NCBI GenBank assembly: GCA_014382645.1
Contig: JACNJI010000440.1
Span: 1-5,397 of the forward strand
DNA: 5,397 bases
Direction of reading: 5' to 3'
DNA from: Verrucomicrobiota bacterium
Lineage (GTDB): Bacteria; Verrucomicrobiota; Verrucomicrobiia; Opitutales; Seribacteraceae
Shown here: piece after piece, positions 1 to 5,397 of the stretch
How positions within the stretch are numbered: position 1 is the stretch's first letter
Layout: each line of letters opens with the position of its first letter
Program-made: the position numbers and the translations under genes
The notes under the pieces: generated by a model
The model's input: only the letters and a program-made list of their open reading frames with translations
Databases searched by the model: none
What the model was told of the DNA's origin: nothing

Positions 1-221
1 GCGAAGGCCTCGGGGTCAGGCGGGCAAGCCAGTTTTATGGCGAGGCACCCAAGGGGCGCGCAAGCGAGAGAGAATGCAGCCTTAAAAGCCAGCCCGACTG
101 GTAGAAAGCCGAAGACAAGCGTACCGTCGTCCCACCCCCATTTGTCCTGATGAAGGACAAACATGAGCAGGAACAGTACCCAGACAAGGGTCTTTCCGGA
201 AGAGGATTCCGTAGTGCTCAC
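1..221 (-). CDS. DUF3311-like small integral membrane protein, C-terminus cut by window edge
   Basis: This is an open frame of 73 codons plus two bases, reading leftward from a GTG at 221-219 and running off the left edge without a stop. It begins 2 bases after the TAA of the upstream propeller gene, so it is probably translationally coupled. GTG is preferred because the next in-frame ATG (codon 20) falls inside the first membrane segment. There is a short polar N-terminus, a first hydrophobic segment at about residues 11-23, then the loop HQDKWGWDDGTL (24-35). A second hydrophobic segment covers about 36-65 and opens with VFGFLPVGLAF. I recognise this pattern as the DUF3311 type common in Planctomycetes and Verrucomicrobia. 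In that group such proteins typically sit beside a sodium:solute symporter and are thought to be a small partner of it. No biochemical function is established. The family call comes from memory of the motif, not from a search. Confidence 0.8.
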   Translation of the reverse strand, partial: MSTTESSSGKTLVWVLFLLMFVLHQDKWGWDDGTLVFGFLPVGLAFKAAFSLACAPLGCLAIKLACPPDPEAF

Positions 222-223
222 GG

Positions 224-1759
224 TTATTTCCCGATGGCGTAAAGGTGCGTCTGGGTGGCGACGTAGAGAACACCGTTAGCCACTACGGGCGAACTATATA
301 CGGGAGCTCCCATATCCACGGTCTTGACCTTCGGCTTCTTCTTCCCGTGGTCCAGAATGATCAAGTCGCCATCCTCGTTGCCAAGGAGAACTTTGCCGTC
401 CACGACCAATGTGGATCCCCAAATCCTGCTGAAAGAATCGTGTTTCCAGTAGAGCTTGCCGGTGTTGGCGTCGAGACAATGGATGATGCCGGCATACTCT
501 GCTATGTAAACAAGATCATCCGCTACGGATACGGTGGAAATTGTGCGGCCTACGTCGGTATACTTCCAGACGACCTTGCCTGTTGCTGCATCGATACAGG
601 TAAGACGCCCCACCCCATCGCCATGCTCAGGATCCTGCCCAATGGCTCCGTAGACCTTACCTTCATACAAAACTGGCGTACCAATAAGTTCAGAAGGGCC
701 GGGAGGTGTCGCGTAGGGAACCTTTTTTCCATTCTTGTCCTTGCGATAGTGAGGCTCGTTGCAATCTACTTTCCAGATGGGGTTGAAAACATCGAAGCCT
801 TCGTCGTCCTTTTGAGGCTTAGAGGCATAGCCATAGCAGAAGCCGTCCGTCCCGCCCCAGATAAGAACATCCTTGTCCCCCGCCTTGCCATAGGTGAGGG
901 AGGACCAAGCTGCATGCAGGGCATCTTTTCCGGCACCGGAACCGTCCTCACCAACTAGTTCACCGGTTTTCTTGTCGAGGGCAATCCAGCATGGGGATAG
1001 CGGGGCGGGAATGTTGGTGTGCGACCAATCAACGCCATTTGAGGTGGCCACGAATACGTAGTCCCCGACTATGACGGCAGATGAACTGGTGACATTGTGG
1101 GGAAAGACGCCCAGCTCATCGCGCATGTCGTACTTCCAGATTAAGTCTGCATCCAGCTCCTCCCGGAGTGGAGCAGTCTGACCTTTTGGGTTAACGTATT
1201 TGGCCTCCGTCTTGAATGGGCCTTCGTTGCCATTCTTGAGACCTTCGACGTCGAGGCAGACAACCTCGCACCTGTTGGTCACTACGTAAGCTCTGTTACC
1301 TTCTATTGCGGGAGAGGAACAGATCCCGATGTATTCCCAATCGCTGACCTTGCCCGCTCCAAGTTTCGGGATGACGAGTTGCCAGTTCAGCATACCAGTC
1401 TTTTCATCAAAGCACATGACAATGCCGCGATCGCCCTTTTTGGTTGGGTCGCGAGGGGATTCGTTGTTGGTGCCGGCATAAACTCGTCCGTCCGCCACGG
1501 TAACGTTTCCATAAGCCTGCGAGCCGAGCTTGGCGATCCACTTGATGTTTTTAGTCGTCTTCATGTCGACGACTTCATCCTCGTCCATACGCCCGGGATC
1601 GAAGTCCAGGTTTATCCCTTTTTCGAAGGAGACCATGTTGCGGGAGCCGTTGCCACCCCAAATGGGCCAATCCGCGGCAAACATCGTTTTCGCAACGAGA
1701 AGAAAAGCAAGAAGGCCAGTGGAGAAAGCTCTGGCTGAAATGGTAGTTGATAAAATCAT
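224..1759 (-). CDS. Secreted PQQ-binding-like beta-propeller repeat protein
   Basis: The protein has 511 residues and starts at ATG 1759-1757, 12 bases after the stop of the preceding gene, with only a weak AGGT upstream. The N-terminus is an export signal: Arg10, a hydrophobic stretch at about 12-23, and probable cleavage near Ala28-Ala29. The mature protein opens with DWPIWGGNGSRNM (30-42), a signature of this PVC-type propeller family. Blade-type motifs (hydrophobic-Asp-x-x-Thr-Gly-x...Trp) appear at about 117-126 (CFDEKTGMLNW), 259-267 (IALDKKTGE), 388-398 (CIDAATGKVVW) and 428-438 (CLDANTGKLYW). SSPVV plus YVATQTHLYAIG at 489-510 closes the ring, which fits a BamB-like propeller of seven or eight blades. 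There is no CxxCH heme motif and no adjacent-cysteine pair like that of PQQ alcohol dehydrogenases, so quinoprotein enzyme activity is doubtful. A binding or scaffold role outside the cytoplasm is more likely. The substrate cannot be read from the sequence. Confidence 0.92.
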   Translation of the reverse strand: MILSTTISARAFSTGLLAFLLVAKTMFAADWPIWGGNGSRNMVSFEKGINLDFDPGRMDEDEVVDMKTTKNIKWIAKLGSQAYGNVTVADGRVYAGTNNESPRDPTKKGDRGIVMCFDEKTGMLNWQLVIPKLGAGKVSDWEYIGICSSPAIEGNRAYVVTNRCEVVCLDVEGLKNGNEGPFKTEAKYVNPKGQTAPLREELDADLIWKYDMRDELGVFPHNVTSSSAVIVGDYVFVATSNGVDWSHTNIPAPLSPCWIALDKKTGELVGEDGSGAGKDALHAAWSSLTYGKAGDKDVLIWGGTDGFCYGYASKPQKDDEGFDVFNPIWKVDCNEPHYRKDKNGKKVPYATPPGPSELIGTPVLYEGKVYGAIGQDPEHGDGVGRLTCIDAATGKVVWKYTDVGRTISTVSVADDLVYIAEYAGIIHCLDANTGKLYWKHDSFSRIWGSTLVVDGKVLLGNEDGDLIILDHGKKKPKVKTVDMGAPVYSSPVVANGVLYVATQTHLYAIGK

Positions 1760-1771
1760 ATTGGTTGCGAC

Positions 1772-4138
1772 CTAGTTGTTGGAGGTGACGGAAATGTTAT
1801 CTATGTAAACCTTTTTTAGGCTCTGGGGCGAAAGAGCGTAGATGCCCGGCGAACCCTGCTTGTGAACATTTGCGTGGGGTGCTTCTATCGTCCAAGCCTC
1901 CGGCTCGTCGGCTCCCTTCTCCCACGCCTTTGCCCTGACCACCCCCGAACCATCGGTGGCAATATCCACACGGGTCTTCAGGTGGTACCAAGTATTGGTT
2001 TTGATGCTAAAGGGAACGGAAATCTTGAACCGATCATAATTGGAAAAAACTTCGAGCTTTTGCCAATTGCCGACCAAGGCGATGATGTAGCGTTGGTTAA
2101 CTAAACCCACGGTGGACTTGATGCGTCGATTGCCATCGGTCATGACATCCGCCTCGACAGTGTAATTGCTCATGTCCTTGTGACCGACAAAGTTCATGGC
2201 TCTTTGAAAGAGTACCTTATCCAGAGTGTTGCCGGCTATTTTATTGCCGTCGCTTTCCTGAATTTGCCAACGCATCCGAGCTCCAAGCCAAGGCAGGGGA
2301 GGATAAGAAAAGGGAATGTCGTCGGAAGATGTTTGGCTTAAAACAAAAGAGTCCTCAAAGTTTTCGGCATAAGGAAGGTCCTGCAGGATACGGCCTCGAG
2401 TCACTCCGAACACTTTGCCGTCCGTCACTCTCAAGGCTCCAGCCGAAAGCTTGGCATCGGAAGCTGCCACAAGAAGACCGTCGTTGGAAATTTCCGCATC
2501 TACCTTCACCTTCACTTTCGCTGTTGGCGGAATCCACTTTTCCCAAGTGAGACCCTCCGATAATTCGGCGATGCGGCGGCCAGTTTTGTCGAGGGAAAAG
2601 ACCTTGAATTTTTGCGAGGTCCCCGACTTTACGGCGAATTCCGCAGGAACGACCTGTAAGGCAACGGGATCGCCCGTGCCCTTTGCCTGAGCAACGGCTG
2701 TTGCCGAAAAATCAGGTGCCGGCGTCTTGGACCCAAAGCAATAAAGACGCTTCTTCGACTGAACGAAAAGGCGACCGTGTGATGCCGACGGCGCCGCAAG
2801 GCATGCGCCATCGAGCTGAACCTCATCGAGAATTTCACCGGAATCGCCCTTGTCCTTAACTACGAAGCATTTCCCGTCGAACATCGGGACGTAGAGTTTT
2901 CCGTCAGCCCATAAGGGGGACGCATGTACTTGATCGGGGGATAGCTTAATGCGCCAAATAATGTCACCGGTCGTAGCATTGAGACAGAGCAGTACTCCGG
3001 TTTTGCTCGTCGAGTAAATGCGGTTCTCTCTATAGACTGGCGTACTGGTAAAAGCCTCCAGCTCATTGTTGCGCCATTTTTCGTCTTCCTTGCCAAGAAC
3101 CAAGGCCGGTTCGCCTGGCCCAGGAAGTTCAGCCGGTTTCTTAATGGCCACCATGCGGCCGATCTCGGTGGCATCTAGGTTTTCCTTACCGTGGATCGCA
3201 ATCACTGTGTCCTCATGCAAGACGACGCCGGAGTTGACTCCGCCGTGGGACATTTGAAAACGCCAGAGCGGTTGGCCGGTGCGGGCGTCGATGCAAACCA
3301 CGTTCCCGCAACCTGTGCCGCTGTAAAATACCCGGCGACCGTCCGCAAGGTCTTCGAAAATAAGTGGGGCAAAAGAGCTGTCTTTTGGTGTGATGCCAGG
3401 TGTGGAAAACCAGACCAAGTCGCCCGTATGCTTGTCAAAGGCATAGAACCTGTCTCGCGCGGGACCGTTGCTACCCCAGTTCGCAGTAATGGCATGGATT
3501 ATCACTAAATCGCCGTCCACGGAGGGTCCGCCAGTGCGTCCGTTGGGAAAAGTAAGCCGAGAAAACTCTTCCATCAAGGATCGCTCCCAAAGAGACTTTC
3601 CATTCTTATCGAATCCAAGAAGTAAGCCGGTGCTAGTTTGGAAATAAACATTGCCCGTCTCACCATCTACACACGCTGCGCCCACGCCATAACGATTGTA
3701 AACGATATCGCTTAGAAAGTCGCTGTAGCGGCGTTCCCACAAAACCTTGCCGGTTAAGGCATCCATGCAAACCAAGGCTTCTTGCAAATCGCCCGTCAGG
3801 CCATAGTAACCAAAATGGTATATTCGCCCCCCCGCAGCAACAGGTACTCCGCCACCCTGAATTTCATGGGTCCAGAGGAGTGAGGAATCGTTCAAGTCGA
3901 GCGCATCTGGCAAACCCGTCTGCCGGGAAACGCCGGAGCCAAGGGGTCCACGCCAATAAAGCCAATCGGAGTTTACGATCGATGCTTCGGCCGGAGTTGG
4001 AGGCTTGGCAACCACGGTAGTCGGTCCGCCAGTTTCTTTCTCCCCAGAAGTAACGCATCCTGAGTTGGCTCCAATCAAAAACAAGATCAAACAAGTCGCA
4101 GGGAAAAGTTTGAGGGTAGATTTAAAGTGCATCGTCAT
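1772..4138 (-). CDS. Putative lipoprotein: PQQ-like beta-propeller + Ig-like + concanavalin A/lectin-like C-terminal domain
   Basis: The protein has 788 residues from ATG 4138-4136. The frame stays open to a TTG at 4249, but that start would lie in the promoter -35 and bury the signal peptide. The chosen ATG has AAGGA 12 bases upstream and a normal signal: Lys6/Lys10, a hydrophobic core at 11-23, and a lipobox-like ANSGC with Cys28. Asn at -3 is unusual, so lipidation is likely but not certain. A Pro/Thr-rich linker (about 35-55) leads to the propeller opening WLYWRGPLGSGVSRQTGLP (59-77). Blade motifs lie near 123-134, 175-184, 233-243, 282-292 and 385-395, and the ring closes near 467 (LYCFG). 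Residues 490-585 look Ig-like (LQVVPAEFAVKSGTSQKFKV). Residues 586-788 resemble a LamG/DUF1080-type jelly roll, with NFEDSF, YTVEADVMTD, WYHLKTRV and a terminal VYIDNISV. I recognise this three-part layout from large PVC propeller proteins. It heads the leftward operon and probably binds a glycan or other surface ligand. Confidence 0.9.
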   Translation of the reverse strand: MTMHFKSTLKLFPATCLILFLIGANSGCVTSGEKETGGPTTVVAKPPTPAEASIVNSDWLYWRGPLGSGVSRQTGLPDALDLNDSSLLWTHEIQGGGVPVAAGGRIYHFGYYGLTGDLQEALVCMDALTGKVLWERRYSDFLSDIVYNRYGVGAACVDGETGNVYFQTSTGLLLGFDKNGKSLWERSLMEEFSRLTFPNGRTGGPSVDGDLVIIHAITANWGSNGPARDRFYAFDKHTGDLVWFSTPGITPKDSSFAPLIFEDLADGRRVFYSGTGCGNVVCIDARTGQPLWRFQMSHGGVNSGVVLHEDTVIAIHGKENLDATEIGRMVAIKKPAELPGPGEPALVLGKEDEKWRNNELEAFTSTPVYRENRIYSTSKTGVLLCLNATTGDIIWRIKLSPDQVHASPLWADGKLYVPMFDGKCFVVKDKGDSGEILDEVQLDGACLAAPSASHGRLFVQSKKRLYCFGSKTPAPDFSATAVAQAKGTGDPVALQVVPAEFAVKSGTSQKFKVFSLDKTGRRIAELSEGLTWEKWIPPTAKVKVKVDAEISNDGLLVAASDAKLSAGALRVTDGKVFGVTRGRILQDLPYAENFEDSFVLSQTSSDDIPFSYPPLPWLGARMRWQIQESDGNKIAGNTLDKVLFQRAMNFVGHKDMSNYTVEADVMTDGNRRIKSTVGLVNQRYIIALVGNWQKLEVFSNYDRFKISVPFSIKTNTWYHLKTRVDIATDGSGVVRAKAWEKGADEPEAWTIEAPHANVHKQGSPGIYALSPQSLKKVYIDNISVTSNN

Positions 4139-4221
4139 AATGATCAAATATCCTTCAGGGTCGAGTTTGTCCAAAAAACTTTGAGAATGATTTTCGGGTT
4201 GAATTTCAAAAGAGAACTCAA

Positions 4222-4249
4222 TTAGTACCTGTACGTACTTTCTTGTCAA
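4222..4249 (-). promoter_or_regulatory. Candidate sigma70-type promoter for the leftward propeller operon
   Basis: On the minus strand, a perfect TTGACA lies at 4249-4244, followed by a 16-base spacer and TACTAA at 4227-4222. Shifting to a 17-base spacer gives ACTAAT at 4226-4221. The -10 is weak either way. Transcription would start near 4214, leaving a leader of about 75 bases before ATG 4138. The perfect -35 and its position upstream of the operon's first gene support the call. It also argues against a translation start at the TTG at 4249, which overlaps the -35. Confidence 0.5.
4224..4239. promoter_or_regulatory. Inverted repeat AGTAC-N6-GTACT, candidate MarR operator
   Basis: The arms AGTAC (4224-4228) and GTACT (4235-4239) are perfect inverted copies separated by CTGTAC. 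Within it GTACGTAC (4231-4238) is itself palindromic, and GTAC occurs three times in 14 bases. The site fills the spacer of the leftward promoter and reaches into its -10, and it ends 22 bases before the marR start. MarR dimers usually bind palindromes of about 16-20 bp overlapping divergent promoters, so size and position fit. Binding by the adjacent regulator is inferred, not shown. Confidence 0.45.
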
Positions 4250-4258
4250 ACCTTGTCA
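4242..4258. repeat. Direct repeat CTTGTCA x2, 10-bp period, between the divergent genes
   Basis: CTTGTCA occurs at 4242-4248 and again at 4252-4258, so the copies are offset by 10 bases, close to one helical turn. The first copy overlaps the TTGACA -35 of the leftward promoter. The second ends three bases before the marR ATG. This spacing would place two protein contacts on one DNA face. It may be a second regulator-binding element or a chance short repeat. Confidence 0.35.
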
Positions 4259-4261
4259 CGC

Positions 4262-4798
4262 ATGAAAAGAAAAAAAATATGCGAGGTCTCCGACCTTCCC
4301 GTCGACCATCCCTCGCGTCGTCGACTGCCACCGCTCTTGCGCGAGTGTTGGATGCGTTTGAACTACACCCTAATGCGCCGCCTCGCGGACCTTAACTTGA
4401 GTCCGGATCAATACATCGCCTTGCGTTGGCTTACTGAATCCATCGAAAAGGGCGAGCGTGGCCTCTCGCAAAAAAATCTCTGCGAGCTCATGGCAAGTGA
4501 CCCGAATACCATCGCAGCAATTATGCGACGGATGGAAAAGGCTTCGCTCATCCAAAGAACAAAAGACCCCGACGATGGGCGGAAGCTGGTTGTATCCCCA
4601 ACTCCTCAAGGAGTCCTGCTCTATGCCAAGGCATCGGTTCGCGCCAAGGCGTTGGAAAAGGAAGCGTTGAATGGACTCTCGCCCGAAGATAAAGCTATCT
4701 TTCTCGATGGCCTAAACCGTCTCGCCAATTCATGTCGGCAAACTTATCAAGACTTAAATTCCCGTCGCGAAAGGTCCGTACCGAAACTTCTCTCGTAA
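4262..4798 (+). CDS. MarR-family winged-helix transcriptional regulator
   Basis: The protein has 178 residues from ATG 4262, with TAA at 4796-4798. A TTG three codons upstream (4253) is in frame but less likely. No Shine-Dalgarno sequence precedes either start. The N-terminal helix at about 23-45 (PPLLRECWMRLNYTLMRRLA) forms the dimerisation part. LSPDQYIALRWL (46-57) is the usual second helix. The helix-turn-helix runs from about 68 to 94 (LSQKNLCELMASDPNTIAAI, then MRRMEKA). The wing is 97-115, with DPDDGRKLVVSPTPQG matching the MarR D-x-R...LT-x-G pattern. The C-terminal helix at 140-166 completes the dimer interface. MASDPNT is typical of MarR proteins I associate with Verrucomicrobia and Planctomycetes. 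It has four cysteines (7, 29, 74, 158), but none clearly aligns with the OhrR sensor cysteine. It is divergent from the propeller operon across 123 bases and is the probable local regulator of it. The ligand is unknown. Confidence 0.9.
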   Translation: MKRKKICEVSDLPVDHPSRRRLPPLLRECWMRLNYTLMRRLADLNLSPDQYIALRWLTESIEKGERGLSQKNLCELMASDPNTIAAIMRRMEKASLIQRTKDPDDGRKLVVSPTPQGVLLYAKASVRAKALEKEALNGLSPEDKAIFLDGLNRLANSCRQTYQDLNSRRERSVPKLLS

Positions 4799-4962
4799 AA
4801 AATCGCCTCGGATGAACTAGAAAACGCTCGCATCAAATCGAGACAACTCTAAAAGAAAAGACTTCTTAACTACCCAGAGCCTAAAATTTCCCCAGTACGG
4901 CCAAGATGACCCGAGCCAAGTAAACTTTTGAAAATCAACCCATGACCAGCCACGAGAATATT

Positions 4963-5397
4963 ATGAAATCGCTCAAAAAAGACACCTCGAATAATACTAA
5001 GGCACCGCGACTTTTGAACCTTGCGGGCCTCATTAAATCCCTGCTTTCCGTCCTAGCCTTATTTGGCGCGACAGCGACAGTAGATGCTCTAGACGTGAAC
5101 AAAGGTGAGCATATCGTGCTCTTGGGGAACACCTTGGCCGAGCGCATGCAGCATCATGGCTGGCTCGAAACCTACGCCCAACTGGCCATGCCCGAAAAGG
5201 AATTGGTCTTTCGCAATCACGGTTTCTCCGGGGACAAGGTGGACAAACGTCCGCGCAATCGCGGATTCATAGATCCACACACTTACCTCACCATCTCCAA
5301 AGCAGACATTATATTCTCTTTCTTCGGGGCCAACGAGGCCTGGGACAAGAACCCCGATGGCTACAAGGGCATCCTATCCAAGTGGATCGATGAGACG
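4963..5397 (+). CDS. Exported SGNH-like protein, N-terminal part (possibly the front of a PVC-type heme-binding protein), cut by window edge
   Basis: There are 145 codons in frame to the right edge, with no stop. ATG 4963 is chosen because a weak GAG lies six bases upstream and it gives a shorter signal n-region. ATG 4942, in frame, would add seven residues. An export signal is visible: Lys-rich start, hydrophobic core at about 26-38, probable cleavage after VDA (40-42). The mature part starts GEHIVLLGNTLAERMQHHGW (48-67). It continues with LVFRNHGFSGDKV (81-93), equivalent to SGNH block II, and ADIIFSFFGANEAW (114-127), equivalent to the block III GxN. Where block I normally reads GDS, this protein reads GNT (55-57), so the usual nucleophilic serine is absent. 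I recognise this set of motifs from SGNH-like domains at the N-terminus of large Planctomycetes/Verrucomicrobia proteins, often followed by a propeller, HEAT repeats and a CxxCH cytochrome domain. Whether those follow here cannot be seen. The gene is co-directional with marR, with a 164-base gap lacking a clear terminator. Confidence 0.85.
   Translation, partial: MKSLKKDTSNNTKAPRLLNLAGLIKSLLSVLALFGATATVDALDVNKGEHIVLLGNTLAERMQHHGWLETYAQLAMPEKELVFRNHGFSGDKVDKRPRNRGFIDPHTYLTISKADIIFSFFGANEAWDKNPDGYKGILSKWIDET

Noticed and set aside
245..958. Long rightward open frame of 237 codons antisense to the secreted propeller gene
   Set aside because: It lies wholly opposite a strongly supported gene, its protein shows no recognisable motif or export signal, and long antisense frames are common opposite genes of this composition.
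224..4138. Propeller genes as PQQ-dependent dehydrogenases
   Set aside because: The propeller fold matches, but there is no CxxCH heme motif and no adjacent-cysteine disulfide typical of PQQ alcohol dehydrogenases, so an enzymatic label is not supported.
4139..4249. N-terminal extension of the lipoprotein from TTG 4249
   Set aside because: It would place 37 polar residues before a clear signal peptide and start inside the TTGACA promoter element. ATG 4138 has a better upstream context.
4253..4261. TTG start for the MarR gene at 4253
   Set aside because: ATG at 4262 is in frame, and the extra three residues match no domain need. It cannot be excluded, because neither start has a Shine-Dalgarno sequence.
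4370..4609. Leftward 79-codon frame inside marR, and similar short frames inside the other genes
   Set aside because: These are shadows of the real genes in other frames, with no motif, no ribosome-binding site and no independent support.
4799..4962. Terminator between marR and the SGNH-like gene
   Set aside because: Only a 4-bp CTCG...CGAG stem near 4827-4842 was found and no T-run follows. A TAAAAT at 4882-4887 could be a -10, but no convincing -35 stands at the right distance.

Overview
The window looks like a chromosomal segment from the Planctomycetes-Verrucomicrobia (PVC) group, most likely a Verrucomicrobium. This is inferred from protein families, since no rRNA or housekeeping marker is present. 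Three clues point this way: exported PQQ-like beta-propeller proteins, one fused to Ig-like and lectin-like domains; a small DUF3311-type membrane protein; and an SGNH-like N-terminus of the type found at the front of the large PVC heme-binding proteins. Base composition is moderate, and ribosome-binding sites are weak or absent, which also fits this group.

Layout. The left three quarters (1-4138) is a compact leftward operon of three genes. The first is a putative lipoprotein of 788 residues: a PQQ-like propeller, then an Ig-like domain, then a lectin-like C-terminus. A secreted 511-residue PQQ-like propeller protein follows 12 bases later. A GTG-started DUF3311-like membrane protein starts 2 bases after that and runs off the left edge. 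A 123-base divergent region (4139-4261) separates the operon from a rightward MarR-family regulator (4262-4798). After a 164-base gap without a clear terminator, a rightward secreted SGNH-like protein starts and runs off the right edge.

How the genes may work together. The divergent region has a perfect TTGACA -35 element facing the operon. A 16-bp inverted repeat (AGTAC-N6-GTACT) fills the spacer and reaches the -10, and a 7-bp direct repeat at 10-bp spacing covers the -35 and the approach to the marR start. The simplest reading is that the MarR protein binds here and controls the propeller operon and itself. The propeller proteins would act outside the cytoplasm, probably as carbohydrate- or scaffold-binding proteins, because neither shows the cytochrome c motif of a quinohemoprotein. 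The DUF3311-like protein suggests that a sodium:solute symporter gene lies just beyond the left edge, which would make this an uptake or surface-processing locus. That last step is inference. No mobile element, CRISPR array, tRNA or rRNA was seen.
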